64,000 nucleotides of DNA from Nocardioides sp. JQ2195 (GCF_012272695.1 NZ_CP050902.1:3286001-3350000); one strand, 5' to 3'. Counted from the first letter of the stretch, positions 52,806 through 62,244 are shown. The notes: generated from the letters alone by a model not told the origin. Program-made: numbers and translations.

Positions 52806-53946
52806 CCCGAACCTCGAGCACCCCACCCACCTGCTCGGCGACCGCACGCAGCCGTGCCTGCGTGATCGCGCTGACCGTGGCCAGGCCCGCCGACGCCGCG
52901 TTGGACCCGACGCGCGTGGGCTCGGGCGAGTTGATCGAGATGCAGGTGCGGCGACCACCGTCCTCGGCGTTGGCCAGGGCGGTCGCATGCCCCGTCGTGC
53001 CGCTGCCGGCGAAGAAGTCGAGCACGACGGCGTCGGGCGGGAAGCACTCGAGGATGCGGCGGACCAACCCGGTCGGCTTCGGCGACTCGAAGACGTGGCC
53101 GACGATCGCCTTGAGCTCGGCCACCGCGGTGTCGGTGGAGCCGACCTCCTCGGCCAGCCAGATCGTCTTCAGCTTCTTGCGGCGACCGTCGTGCAACCAG
53201 TCCCGCTGGAAGATGTCGACCCGCTCCCCCAGCTTGCCGCGCACGGTCCGGCAGACCAGGTCGTCGGGCCTGGCCTCGACCCGCGGGGCCGACCACCGCC
53301 ACACCGCGGGGGTCCCGTCACCGAAGACCGGGAGCACCTCGACGGCACCATCGAACGCAGTCGCCGCGACGCGCCCGGTCGTGGGCGAGCCGAACAAGGG
53401 GTAGTGCAGGGTCCGCGCCGTGGCCGGGTTGAACTTCTTGTTGGTGTTGCGCAGCGGCAGGTGCCGGAACCGCCGACCGTCCGAAGCCTCCTGCGGGAAG
53501 TCGGCCGGGTCCACGCTGTGCGCGGAGGTCGCGTCGAGCACGCAGGTGGCCACGTCTCGCGCATAGACCAAGAGGTACTCGTGCGACGTGGCGAAGAAGT
53601 TGCCGAGCTGGCGCCCCTTGGGGTTCAGGTTGACCACGATCTGGGCGATGAAGTTGGCCTCGTCGAACACCTCGTCCATCAGGAGGCGCAGGTGGGCGAC
53701 CTCGTTGTCGTCGATCGAGACGAAGATCGCGCCACCGTCGGCGAGCAGCTCCCGGGCCGCGGTCAACCGCGGCCGCATCATCTCCACCCAGGCACGGTGC
53801 CGGTCGCGGCCGACTCCGTGGCGGTCGTTGTAGGCGAAGTCGTTCCCGGTGTTGTACGGCGGGTCGATGTAGACCACGTCGACGCTGCCCGCCTGCAGGG
53901 ACGGCAGGACCGAGAGGTTGTCCCCCTCGATGAAGACGTTGGTCAA
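52786..53946 (-). CDS. Solitary DNA methyltransferase (N4/N6, DPPY class)
   Basis: 386 residues. The catalytic motif IV is VVYIDPPYNTGND near residue 30. The AdoMet-binding motif I FFAGSGTTGHATAL lies near 325, i.e. order IV then I, as in beta-class N6-adenine or N4-cytosine methyltransferases. It starts TTG at 53946 in a TTGA overlap with the small gene upstream. No restriction endonuclease or specificity subunit lies beside it. Target sequence unknown. Confidence 0.85.
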   Translation of the reverse strand: MTNVFIEGDNLSVLPSLQAGSVDVVYIDPPYNTGNDFAYNDRHGVGRDRHRAWVEMMRPRLTAARELLADGGAIFVSIDDNEVAHLRLLMDEVFDEANFIAQIVVNLNPKGRQLGNFFATSHEYLLVYARDVATCVLDATSAHSVDPADFPQEASDGRRFRHLPLRNTNKKFNPATARTLHYPLFGSPTTGRVAATAFDGAVEVLPVFGDGTPAVWRWSAPRVEARPDDLVCRTVRGKLGERVDIFQRDWLHDGRRKKLKTIWLAEEVGSTDTAVAELKAIVGHVFESPKPTGLVRRILECFPPDAVVLDFFAGSGTTGHATALANAEDGGRRTCISINSPEPTRVGSNAASAGLATVSAITQARLRAVAEQVGGVLEVRVSGSPR

Positions 53947-54317
53947 CGCCGTCCCCGGGGCAGCGATCGGTGATCCCCGGGCTCGGGGCGCACCCGCTTG
54001 GTCAGGTCTGCGTGGGCCAGCAGCATGGAGTAGGGCGTCTCGAGCGGCGGGAAGGTCGCGATCGGCTCGTCCCCGCTGAACACGACGTACGCCGTGGTGC
54101 CCGCCGGCGCCACCTTCAGCACCGAGCCGTCGACGACCGTGGCGGCATGGGTCATCGCCTTGCGACGCGCGGTCAGGCTGCGGGCCTTCCGGGCGGCCGA
54201 GGCGGCGGCCTTCCTGCCACCGTTGTCCCAGGCGATCTTGGCCTGCGGGCCGTACTTCGCCGCAACCTTGACGCCGGTGCCGATCACCACGGCAGCCGTC
54301 TTCGCCTTCTTGCCCAT
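53943..54317 (-). CDS. Small basic protein coupled to the methyltransferase
   Basis: 124 residues. The start MGKKAKTAAVVIGTGVKVAA is basic and helical, with an Ala/Arg/Lys-rich region to about 55; the rest has strands (TTAYVVFSGDEPIATF). AGGAGA lies 7 bases before the ATG. Its stop is overlapped by the TTG start of the methyltransferase, so the two are translated together. It may bind DNA; function is not recognised. Confidence 0.6.
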   Translation of the reverse strand: MGKKAKTAAVVIGTGVKVAAKYGPQAKIAWDNGGRKAAASAARKARSLTARRKAMTHAATVVDGSVLKVAPAGTTAYVVFSGDEPIATFPPLETPYSMLLAHADLTKRVRPEPGDHRSLPRGRR

Positions 54318-54431
54318 GGAGAGCTCTCCTTGCTCGACTGGGGCCAACTCTATGCGGCACCGTCGTGCAGGGCCCCGCGACCGCTCCCCAAAAGACGTGC
54401 CGTCGGGCCGCGGTCGTGCCACGCTGGGGGC

Positions 54432-55178
54432 ATGACCGAGGCACCGGCACCCCTGGCACCGCTCGACGAGGACTGGGAGCGTGCCCTGTGCATCGTGGCC
54501 CACCCCGACGACATGGAGTTCGGCGCGGCGGCTGCCGTGGCCCGCTGGACGGGCCAGGGCAAGCAGGTCACCTACTGCATGGTGACCAGCGGCGAGGCCG
54601 GCATCGACGGACTGCACCCGGACGAGTGCCGCTCGGTCCGCGAGGCCGAGCAGGTCGAGTCGGCCCGCGTCGTCGGTGTCGACGAGGTCGAGTTCCTCGG
54701 CCTCCAGGACGGCGTGGTGGAGTACGGCGTCGCGTTGCGGCGGACCCTCGCCGAGGTGGTCCGCAGGCACCGCCCGGAGATCGTGGTCACCGGCAACTTC
54801 CACGAGACCTTCGGCGGGCGCAACCTCAACCAGGCCGACCACATCGCCGTGGGCCGGGCCGTGCTCGACGCCGTCCGCGATGCGGGAAACCGCTGGATCT
54901 TCGCCGAGCAGCTGACCGACGGGCTCGAGCCGTGGGGCGGCGTCCGCGAGGTGTGGGCCGCCGGGTCACCGCGGGCCGAGCACGGCGTCGACACCACCGA
55001 GACCTTCCACAAGGGTGTGGAGTCGCTGCGCGCCCACGGCGCCTACATCGACGGCCTCGGCTGGGAGCACTTCGACCCCGCAGAGTTCCTCGAGGGGCTC
55101 AGTCGCGGCACCGGCTCCCGGATGGGGGTGGCCTTCGCCGCCCCGTTCGAGGTGTTCCCGATGGGCTGGGGCGGCTGA
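54432..55178 (+). CDS. PIG-L family deacetylase
   Basis: 248 residues of the LmbE/PIG-L fold. The zinc motif is AHPDDMEFG near residue 23 (His, Asp, Asp), with the third ligand in NQADHIAVG. Family members remove N-acyl groups from amino-sugars (MshB and Mca of mycothiol metabolism). The deacetylase is neighboured convergently by a tandem GNAT protein. Substrate not certain. Confidence 0.88.
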   Translation: MTEAPAPLAPLDEDWERALCIVAHPDDMEFGAAAAVARWTGQGKQVTYCMVTSGEAGIDGLHPDECRSVREAEQVESARVVGVDEVEFLGLQDGVVEYGVALRRTLAEVVRRHRPEIVVTGNFHETFGGRNLNQADHIAVGRAVLDAVRDAGNRWIFAEQLTDGLEPWGGVREVWAAGSPRAEHGVDTTETFHKGVESLRAHGAYIDGLGWEHFDPAEFLEGLSRGTGSRMGVAFAAPFEVFPMGWGG

Positions 55179-55217
55179 CCCAGCTCTCGAGCCGGCGCGG
55201 ACACGCGCCGGTCGGGC

Positions 55218-56321
55218 TCAGGAGACCGGGATGTCCTTGTGCCAGGACTCGGTGACGTATTTCGTCTTCCACCCCATGCCGACGTAGAGCTGGTCGGCTC
55301 CGGTCGAGGAGTCGGCGTCGACCTCCAGGCCGACACGGTCGCGACCTCGGGCGGCGGCATCGGCGATGATCGTCTTGAGCAACCCCTTGGCCACCCCGCG
55401 ACCACGGGCCGACTCGAGCACGCCGAGATAGGAGACGTAGGACCCGTCGGGGCCGTTCGCGCTCTCCGACACCGTCCCGACCAGGGCACCGGCCGACTCG
55501 GGCTCGCCGTTCTCGCCGTCAACGATCTCGGCCAGCCACCAGTGGTCCCACCGGTGGCCGGGGTCCTCGCGGAGCCGGTGCACGAACTCGGCGAAACTCT
55601 CCTCGGAGGAGTTGAAGTGGTCGGTGAACGCACTCTCGAGCACGTCGTGCACGGCCCGCAGGTCGTCGACCTCGGGAAGCCCGTCACCCTCGCGACGCAC
55701 CTGCCGGAAGACCACGCCCTTGCGTTCCCACTGCTCCGGGTCGGCCACCAGCGACGCCTCGTCGGCGATCACCGGGCGACTCATCTGCCACCACGTGCGG
55801 ACCCGGTTGAAGCCGGCGTCCTCGAGGAGCTTGTGCTGGCGCTCGTCGTCGGCGAACGCGCCGGTGTCGATCTGTTGCACGTCGAGGCCGCGGGCCGCGC
55901 CGACCTCGCGGGCCTGGCCCTCCGCCCAGTGGAACATCACCTCCGAGCAGCGATCGGCGGCACCGGCCGAGATCCCTCGCTCGATGATGTGGACATAGAG
56001 CATCCGGCCGATGGAGCGGTCGTGCACGCTCGCCCAGGCGCGGATCCGACCGGACCCGTCGCGGATCACCAGGTTCTCGCGCATCCGCAGGCCGTGCTCG
56101 GAGACCTCCACGAGGACGTCGTCCTCGCAGGCACCCGCCCAGCCGCGTCCGGCGTCCTCGTGAGCACGCAGCAGCTCGGTCAACCTGGCCACGTCATCGG
56201 CGTTCGCGGGGTCCGGCGTGCTGGCCTCCCAACCCACCGGCAGACCGGGGTCGTTGGGAAGGACTTCCTCGAGATCGCTGACGAATCGGTTGTCTTCGGG
56301 CAGTGCGTCTTCAGGACTCAT
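55218..56321 (-). CDS. Tandem GNAT acetyltransferase (mycothiol-synthase-like layout)
   Basis: 367 residues with two GNAT domains. The first (about 20-190) has the weaker acetyl-CoA site; the second (about 200-360) has the Gly-rich turn SYLGVLESARGRGVAKGL and LEVDADSSTGADQLYVGMGW. This duplicated layout is that of MshD, but the match is by shape, so the annotation stays general. ATG 56321. Confidence 0.82.
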   Translation of the reverse strand: MSPEDALPEDNRFVSDLEEVLPNDPGLPVGWEASTPDPANADDVARLTELLRAHEDAGRGWAGACEDDVLVEVSEHGLRMRENLVIRDGSGRIRAWASVHDRSIGRMLYVHIIERGISAGAADRCSEVMFHWAEGQAREVGAARGLDVQQIDTGAFADDERQHKLLEDAGFNRVRTWWQMSRPVIADEASLVADPEQWERKGVVFRQVRREGDGLPEVDDLRAVHDVLESAFTDHFNSSEESFAEFVHRLREDPGHRWDHWWLAEIVDGENGEPESAGALVGTVSESANGPDGSYVSYLGVLESARGRGVAKGLLKTIIADAAARGRDRVGLEVDADSSTGADQLYVGMGWKTKYVTESWHKDIPVS

Positions 56322-56368
56322 CGGGGCCCATTCTGCCGTATCGGCCGCTCGGCCGACAGGCAACCTGC

Positions 56369-56935
56369 TCAGCCGACCGCCTCGGCGTCCACGAGGACCA
56401 GTGCCACGGAGGTCACCGCGGCCAGGCACTGGCGCATCGGCGAGACCACCTTCCTGCCGGTCACCCGGAGCCCGTCAGCACCCGAGGAGACGGTGACTCC
56501 GGGCGGCACGTCGCAGCCGATCGAGACCACGGATCCGACCAGCGCCCTGCCCTCGGGGACGTCCGTCGCGTCGTACGTCGTCCGGACCTGCTGGGCGAGA
56601 TCGCCGCGGCTGAAGTCGGCGACGAACTGGTCGACCGCCTGCTGCGAGTCGAGCAGCACTGGGGTCTTCGAGGTGGTTCCTCCCTCGGCGGTGCCGTGCA
56701 GGATGGCAACCTCCGTGAAGTCGACCGCGCCCGTCGTCGCACTGCCCCCGTCGGTGGGCGTGCTGCTCGCGGAGGGCGACGGGGTCTGCGAGGTGTCGTC
56801 ACCCCGGACGTCGTCGCCACCGTCACCCTCGGTCCCACATCCGGCGAGCAGCACGGCGAGCAGCACCGCGAGCAGCACCGCGGGCAGCACGGCGGGGGCG
56901 GCAGCGGACAGGAGGCGGCGGTGTGAGCGAGTCAT
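56369..56935 (-). CDS. Lipoprotein of unknown function
   Basis: 188 residues with a lipoprotein signal of repetitive VLLAVLLAVLLAGC type; the DNA there is a 12-base tandem. A Ser/Thr/Asp linker (about 35-65) and a beta-rich domain follow (VDFTEVAILHGTAE, VGSVVSIGCDV, QCLAAVTSVALVLVDAE) with two Cys that may pair. No homologue is recognised. Confidence 0.7.
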   Translation of the reverse strand: MTRSHRRLLSAAAPAVLPAVLLAVLLAVLLAGCGTEGDGGDDVRGDDTSQTPSPSASSTPTDGGSATTGAVDFTEVAILHGTAEGGTTSKTPVLLDSQQAVDQFVADFSRGDLAQQVRTTYDATDVPEGRALVGSVVSIGCDVPPGVTVSSGADGLRVTGRKVVSPMRQCLAAVTSVALVLVDAEAVG

Positions 56936-56982
56936 GGTGATACGACGATAGGGCGTCCTCGACGGTTCCCGTCGCAGCCGGT

Positions 56983-57507
56983 TCACTCGGCCCCGGTGCG
57001 GTCGACGTACTCCTGGACGATGTCGTCGATGCCCTGGTCGACGTCGATGACGAGGCCGGCCTCGTCCGGCGCGAGCTGCTCGAGCGTCCTGAGCTGGGAG
57101 GTCAGCAACGAGCTCGGCATGAAGTGCCCGGAGCGGTCCGCCTGGCGGGCGGCGATCAGGTCACGGTCACCGTGGAGGTGCACGAACTCGACCCGGTCGC
57201 TGTGTTGTCGGAGCTGGTCACGGTAGCGCCGCTTCAGCGCCGAGCAGGCGACCACCCCTCCGCCGGTCTCGTGCGCGGACAACCAGGCCCCCACGGCATC
57301 CAGCCACGGGCGTCGATCGTCGTCGTCGAGCGCCTCGCCGCGCGACATCTTCTCGACGTTGGCCTGCGGGTGCAGGTCGTCCCCGTCGACGAAGGGGACC
57401 CGCAGCCGCCGGGCGAGGGCCGAGCCCACCGCGGTCTTCCCGGACCCCGAGACCCCCATCGCCACCAGCAGCGGACCGGGTTGCTTCGACGACTCACTCG
57501 ATGACAT
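56983..57507 (-). CDS. gntK: Gluconokinase
   Basis: 174 residues. P-loop GVSGSGKTAVG, LARRLRVPFVDGDDLHP for substrate binding, and SALKRRYRDQLR; all fit GntK, which phosphorylates gluconate. No gluconate transporter gene is adjacent. ATG 57507 (MSSSESSKQ). Confidence 0.9.
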   Translation of the reverse strand: MSSSESSKQPGPLLVAMGVSGSGKTAVGSALARRLRVPFVDGDDLHPQANVEKMSRGEALDDDDRRPWLDAVGAWLSAHETGGGVVACSALKRRYRDQLRQHSDRVEFVHLHGDRDLIAARQADRSGHFMPSSLLTSQLRTLEQLAPDEAGLVIDVDQGIDDIVQEYVDRTGAE

Positions 57508-57603
57508 GGCCCCACTCTCCCTTCCCCAACTTTGCCGATGACATCGGGGGCGGGGCGGTGCTTGTCTGATCTGCGGGGCCAACACTCAGGCTGGGAGGCC
57601 ACG

Positions 57604-58731
57604 ATGGTTCAACACCCTGCTCGTCTCGCGATGGTCGGCCTTGGGGCCGCCGCACTCGTCATCAGCGGCGCGCTGCCCGCACAGGCGGGAGGCGGCCACG
57701 GGCATCACCACGGCCACAAGCACCACGAGAAGATCACCACCGTCGCCGAGCTCTCCGGCCCGCGCGGCGTCGACTCGATCGCACCGGGCAAGACCCTGGT
57801 CACCCAGGACAACGGGGACCTGAGCCTGGTCGTCGAGCGCGGCCGCCACCGCGACGCCCGGGTGATCCGTCTCAGCGGGCTGCCGGAGAGTGCCGGCTTC
57901 AGCAACGCCGTCTCGAGCTCGCACGGACGCACCTACGTCCTCACCGGGGCCGGCGAGGGTGCCGGCAGTGCCACGCTCTACCGGCTGATGGGCGACGACC
58001 TCACGCCCGTCGCCGACATCGGCGCCTACCAGGTCACCGACCCCGACCCGAACGACCTCGAGGACTTCCCCGAGGACAGCAACCCGTACGGCGTGGTCGC
58101 GCTGCGCGACGGCACCGTGCTGGTCGCCGACGCCGCCGCCAACGAGCTGCTCCGGGTCTGGCCCGACGGCACCATCAGGACGGTGGCGCGGGTGAAGCCA
58201 CGCACGGTCGCGGTGCCTGACGGCCTGCCGGCGACGGACCCCGAGGGGAACCCGTTGCCCCCGGCCGGCACCCAGATTCCCTCCGAGGCGGTCACCACGT
58301 CGGTCACCGTCGGCTCCGACGGCTACTGGTACGTCGGCGAGCTGCGCGGCTTCCCGGCCACCCCCGGCACCTCGCAGATCTGGCGGATCCGGCCCGGCAC
58401 CCTCGATGCCACCTGTGACCCCGAGGCGCCCGACCAGGGCGACTGCACGAGGTACGCCGACGGGCTGACCTCCATCGTCGACCTCTCCGCCGACCGGCAC
58501 GGCCACATCTATGCCACGTCGCTGTCGAAGATGAGCTGGTTGGCCATGGAGCTGGAGGTTCCGGGGTCCGAGGTCGGCGCGATCATCGAGCTCAGCCACG
58601 GTGGTCAGCAGAGTCGGGAGATCGCCGAGGACAAGGTGATCCTGCCCGGCGGAACCGATGTCGCCAGCAACGGCGACCTCTACCTGACCGGGCCGATCTT
58701 CGGTCCCGGGGCCCTGATGAAAATCCGCTGA
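57604..58731 (+). CDS. Secreted ScyD/ScyE-like beta-propeller protein
   Basis: 375 residues: signal peptide (about 1-28, ending LPAQAGG), a His-rich stretch GHGHHHGHKHHEK just after it, then a six-bladed-propeller-like domain with VAVPDGLPATDPEGNPL and GGTDVASNGDLYLTGPIF. The ScyD/ScyE family is known from cyanobacterial scytonemin clusters and occurs in Actinobacteria with unknown role. The His run may bind metal. ATG 57604. Confidence 0.85.
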   Translation: MVQHPARLAMVGLGAAALVISGALPAQAGGGHGHHHGHKHHEKITTVAELSGPRGVDSIAPGKTLVTQDNGDLSLVVERGRHRDARVIRLSGLPESAGFSNAVSSSHGRTYVLTGAGEGAGSATLYRLMGDDLTPVADIGAYQVTDPDPNDLEDFPEDSNPYGVVALRDGTVLVADAAANELLRVWPDGTIRTVARVKPRTVAVPDGLPATDPEGNPLPPAGTQIPSEAVTTSVTVGSDGYWYVGELRGFPATPGTSQIWRIRPGTLDATCDPEAPDQGDCTRYADGLTSIVDLSADRHGHIYATSLSKMSWLAMELEVPGSEVGAIIELSHGGQQSREIAEDKVILPGGTDVASNGDLYLTGPIFGPGALMKIR

Positions 58732-58757
58732 GCCGCCGAGCTGCGTACCGGCCAGCC

Positions 58758-58794
58758 GCGCACGCCGTGATTCCCCAAGCCTCACGGCGTGCGC
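58758..58794. terminator. Hairpin after the ScyD/E-like gene
   Basis: GCGCACGCCGTGA and its exact complement (58782-58794) enclose an 11-base loop. It lies between the propeller gene and the P450 gene, 27 bases past the stop. Confidence 0.8.
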
Positions 58795-58811
58795 CGGCCT
58801 AGGCTGTGCCC

Positions 58812-59999
58812 ATGCGCTTCGACCTCTCCGATCCCACCTTCGACGTGACCTCACCGGTGGTCCATGGAGCCCGCGAGCAGGACTGGTTCGTGGAGACCAA
58901 CCTCGGGTGGGCCGTGGTGAGGTACGCCGAGGCCAGTGCCCTGCTCAAGGACCGGCGGTTCCAGCAGGGCAACGCCAAGTGGCCGGCCCAGAACGGCATC
59001 CACTCCGGTCTCTTCTCCGACTGGTGGAAGGAGACCCTGCTCAGCCTGGAGGGTGAGGACCACTCCCGGTTGCGCCGCCTGCTGATGCCGGCGTTCCGCA
59101 ACAAGACCATCGCCGCGATGCGACCGCGCTTCCAGGCGTTGGCCAACGAGCTCATCGACGGCTTCGTCGAGCGCGGGGAGGTCGAGTTCGTCAGTGAGTT
59201 CGCCGAGCCCTACTCGGCGCGGATCATCTGCGTGCTCCTCGGCCTACCCGAGGAGGAGTGGCCCCAGGTGGCCCGCTGGGCCGACGACCTCGGCGCCAGC
59301 TTCAGCATCAACGTCGGCGCCGAGGTGCCGCGCATCGAGGCAGCCCTGACCGGCCTGCACGACTACCTCGATGCCGTCGTCGCCGACCGGCAGGTGCACC
59401 CGCGCGACGACCTGGTCACCACCCTGCTGAACGCCCAGGAGACCGAGGGACGGCTGACCCGCCACGAGCTCGGCGTCGCGCTGGTCTTCCTCGCCTTCGC
59501 CGGCATGGAGACCACCCGCAACCAGCTGGGGCTGGCCCTGCAGACACTGCTGGCCCACCCCGACCAGTGGGCGTTGCTCGGCGAGCGACCTGACCTGGGC
59601 GGACAGGCGGTCGAGGAGGTGATACGGGTCAACCCGACGGTGACGTGGGTGACCCGCGAGGCCGTCGAGGACGTCGACTTCCAAGGACTGCACATCCCGC
59701 GCGGTGGCATCGTGCAGATGCTGTCGCACGCATCAGGAACCGACCCCCGCGCGGTTCCCGACCCGTCGTTCGACATCACCCAGGTCCGCACGCCGCACCT
59801 CGGCTTCGGCTCCGGCGTGCACCACTGCCTCGGTCACTTCGTGGCACGCACCGACATGGCGGTGGCGTTGCCGTTGCTCGCGCGTCGGATGCCGGACGCG
59901 GTCCCCGACGGACCCGGCGAGTGGATGCCGGTCTCGGGCAACACCGGACCGCTGCGGTTCCCGATCCGGTTCACCGCCGGCTCACGCGCCGAGGCCTGA
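58812..59999 (+). CDS. Cytochrome P450
   Basis: 395 residues. I-helix AGMETT, ExxR in EEVIRVNP, and the heme loop FGSGVHHCLGH (Cys ligand). It hydroxylates a lipid, terpenoid or aromatic; its redox partners are not adjacent. The ATG at 58812 is chosen; a GTG at 58806 adds two codons. Confidence 0.93.
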   Translation: MRFDLSDPTFDVTSPVVHGAREQDWFVETNLGWAVVRYAEASALLKDRRFQQGNAKWPAQNGIHSGLFSDWWKETLLSLEGEDHSRLRRLLMPAFRNKTIAAMRPRFQALANELIDGFVERGEVEFVSEFAEPYSARIICVLLGLPEEEWPQVARWADDLGASFSINVGAEVPRIEAALTGLHDYLDAVVADRQVHPRDDLVTTLLNAQETEGRLTRHELGVALVFLAFAGMETTRNQLGLALQTLLAHPDQWALLGERPDLGGQAVEEVIRVNPTVTWVTREAVEDVDFQGLHIPRGGIVQMLSHASGTDPRAVPDPSFDITQVRTPHLGFGSGVHHCLGHFVARTDMAVALPLLARRMPDAVPDGPGEWMPVSGNTGPLRFPIRFTAGSRAEA

Positions 60000-60020
60000 G
60001 CGCACGGGCCCCGGGTGGGC

Positions 60021-60072
60021 GGGGCTGGGCTCAGGGGCTGGGCTACGGGGCTGGGCTCAGGGGCTGGGCTCA
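60021..60072. repeat. 13-base tandem repeat between P450 and GH16 genes
   Basis: Four units GGGGCTGGGCTCA (second one ends AC) fill 52 bases of the convergent gap. Confidence 0.88.
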
Positions 60073-60091
60073 GGGCGGCCGCCGGAGCGGC

Positions 60092-61102
60092 TCACCGCCA
60101 GACGCGGACGTGGTCGACGTACGTCGTCTCCGAGAGGTCGGTGCCCTTCGGTAGCGCGTTGACCCCGTGGCCCAGGGCCTGGGTGAGCACCACCATGAAC
60201 GGCTGGTTGAACGGCGCCCAGGCGTCGGTGGTGTTGTCGGCGACGTAGTTGTCGACCAGGCAGGTCGTCCCGTTGACCATGATGGTCAGCCGGCCCGGCT
60301 CCCACTCGAGCGTGTAGGTGTTGAACGCCGCCGGATCGATCAGGCACTGGTTGGTCACCACGTTGGTGTTCGTCAACCGGTTCACCGTGGCGGGGTCGTA
60401 GCTGTAGTGGAGCCGCGGGATCACCCGGTCGGAGTGGACGCTGTAGAACTCGGCGAAGTCGATCTCGCCGGAGCCGGGGTGCGCGCCGTACTTCGTCGGG
60501 TCGACCGGCCACAGCCACAGGGTCTCCTGCAGGCCGGGGTCGCTCCAGTCGGGGATGCGGGCGCGCACCTCGAACCGGCCGTAGGTCTGCGCGAAGCGGC
60601 CGTGGGTGGAGACCATCCCCGCGGCGTACCGCGTCCGGAACTGCTTGCCGCCCACACCGCACCTGAAGGCGCGCCGGGTGCTGACCGCGGACAGTCGGAG
60701 GTTGCCGCCGGCCACGCTGATCGTGGACGGGTCGTCGAGGTAGCAGGCACGGGGTCCGCCCGGCTCTCCCGTGGAGAAGTTGCTGGTCGCGGTCCGCTGC
60801 GCGATCCACTTCTCGCCGTCGAGACTGCTGCCGGAGAAGTCGTCGGCGAACGTGCAGGTCCAAGCCTGGCCGTCGGCCTTCAGCACCGGCTCCCCGCAGG
60901 CGTCGGCCGTGCCGGTGCCCGTGCCGGTGGCGGGGGTGGCCGGCGCCATGACAGCAGGCGTGGGGGCACGGCCGCTCGAGTGCCCGGCAACCGCGCCGAC
61001 CGCGGCCGGCGGGAGGGGAGCGCAGAAGATCGCCGCGCCGAGAGTCGCCGCGCCGAGCCCGACCCTTCGGGTCATCACTGCCTTGACTGAGCCTGTGTTC
61101 AT
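60092..61102 (-). CDS. Secreted glycoside hydrolase family 16 (endoglucanase-like)
   Basis: 336 residues. Signal peptide (about 1-37, Tat/Sec with TRRVGLG) and a Pro/Ala/Thr linker are followed by a GH16 domain. The catalytic motif is GEIDFAEF (ExDxxE), with a family-typical FRTRYAAGM before it. It cleaves beta-1,3(-1,4)-glucan or a similar glycan outside the cell. The start ATG 61102 gives the full signal. Confidence 0.9.
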   Translation of the reverse strand: MNTGSVKAVMTRRVGLGAATLGAAIFCAPLPPAAVGAVAGHSSGRAPTPAVMAPATPATGTGTGTADACGEPVLKADGQAWTCTFADDFSGSSLDGEKWIAQRTATSNFSTGEPGGPRACYLDDPSTISVAGGNLRLSAVSTRRAFRCGVGGKQFRTRYAAGMVSTHGRFAQTYGRFEVRARIPDWSDPGLQETLWLWPVDPTKYGAHPGSGEIDFAEFYSVHSDRVIPRLHYSYDPATVNRLTNTNVVTNQCLIDPAAFNTYTLEWEPGRLTIMVNGTTCLVDNYVADNTTDAWAPFNQPFMVVLTQALGHGVNALPKGTDLSETTYVDHVRVWR

Positions 61103-61269
61103 CTGGGTCTCGCGTCTCCGTTCGACCCTCCCTGGGGCACAGAGTTGCAGAAATATCGGATCCTGCACAGGTCTGATCCACCCAGTGGCCCCCGGTCGGA
61201 GGACGATCCGTGGCACGGACGAGCCACCGGCGTGGCACGGGCGAGACGCAGACGAGGCACCATGGAGAG

Positions 61270-61845
61270 GTGACCCCCGACCTGCGCTGGCCGCTCCCCG
61301 ATCACCTCGACCTGCGGGAGCGACTGGTCACCGCATGGTCGAGCGACCGCGGCTACCACGACCTGCAGCACCTCGAGGAGGTGCTGGCCCGCCTCACCGA
61401 GCTGGGTGCCGGCGACGACGTCGAGGTGGTCCTGGCCGCCTGGTTCCACGACGCGGTCTACGACGACGCCGGGAACAACGAGGAGCGCTCAGCCCTGCTG
61501 GCGACGGAGGAGCTGTCGGGGATCCGGTCCGTCGACGCGGACGAGGTGGCCCGGCTGGTCCGGCTCACGGAGCGGCACCGTCCCGAACCGGGCGACCGCG
61601 CCGGTGAGGTGCTGTGCGACGCCGACCTGGCCATCCTCGCGGCACCGGCTGATCGCTACGCGACGTACGTCGCCGGCGTGCGCCGCGAGTACGCCGCGGT
61701 GCCCGACGACGACTTCCGCCGGGGCCGGGCCGCCATCCTCCGCGACCTGCTGGACAAGCCCACGCTGTTCCACACGGCGTACGCCCGCGAGCACTGGGAG
61801 CCGACCGCGCGGGCCAACCTGGCCGCCGAGCTCACCGGGCCGTGA
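61270..61845 (+). CDS. HD-domain phosphohydrolase-like protein
   Basis: 191 residues. HD motifs: YHDLQHLEEVL, AAWFHDAVYDDAGNNEE and CDADLAILAAP with metal ligands His/Asp. The family acts on nucleotides or is of unknown function. The GTG at 61270 has GAGAG just before it. Confidence 0.85.
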   Translation: MTPDLRWPLPDHLDLRERLVTAWSSDRGYHDLQHLEEVLARLTELGAGDDVEVVLAAWFHDAVYDDAGNNEERSALLATEELSGIRSVDADEVARLVRLTERHRPEPGDRAGEVLCDADLAILAAPADRYATYVAGVRREYAAVPDDDFRRGRAAILRDLLDKPTLFHTAYAREHWEPTARANLAAELTGP

Positions 61846-61908
61846 GACGGCCAGCACCCGCGCGACGACGGACCCGGCCCCGACGAGCACGACGAGCACG
61901 CTTCACGC

Positions 61909-61941
61909 GCGATCTGCAGTCATCTGGTGACTGCAGATCGC
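61909..61941. terminator. Perfect 14-bp hairpin between HD and DUF4031 genes
   Basis: GCGATCTGCAGTCA with its complement around a 5-base loop TCTGG. It lies 64 bases past the HD stop and 43 before DUF4031. It resembles the flanking hairpins of the AbiEi/DUF559 genes in strength. Confidence 0.85.
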
Positions 61942-61983
61942 GTGCATCCTGACGCCGTGACCCGGGAATGGGATGCTGGCCCC

Positions 61984-62244
61984 GTGACCCTGCTGATCGA
62001 TCCGCCCAACGTGCCCTGGCGTGGACGGATGTGGTCGCACCTCGCCTCCGACACCTCGCTCACGGAGCTGCACGAGTTCGCCGCCGCGCTGGGCGTTCCG
62101 GCGCGCGGCTTCGACCGCGACCACTACGACATCCCGGCCGAGCACTACGACGCCGCGGTCGCGGCTGGCGCAGTTCCGGTACGCAGCCGCGAGATCGTGG
62201 TCCGACTACGAGCCGCCGGGCTGCGCCGCCCCAAGCCTCGCTGA
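61984..62244 (+). CDS. DUF4031 family small protein
   Basis: 86 residues. The start TLLIDPPNVPWRGRMWSHL with ASDTSLTELHEFA and GFDRDHYDIPAEHY defines DUF4031. Function unknown. GTG 61984. The preceding in-frame region runs through the hairpin and is not translated by preference. Confidence 0.88.
   Translation: MTLLIDPPNVPWRGRMWSHLASDTSLTELHEFAAALGVPARGFDRDHYDIPAEHYDAAVAAGAVPVRSREIVVRLRAAGLRRPKPR

Noticed and set aside
54432..56321. MshB and MshD assignment for the PIG-L and GNAT genes
   Set aside because: Domain layout fits mycothiol enzymes but diagnostic residues could not be verified, so they are called by family only.
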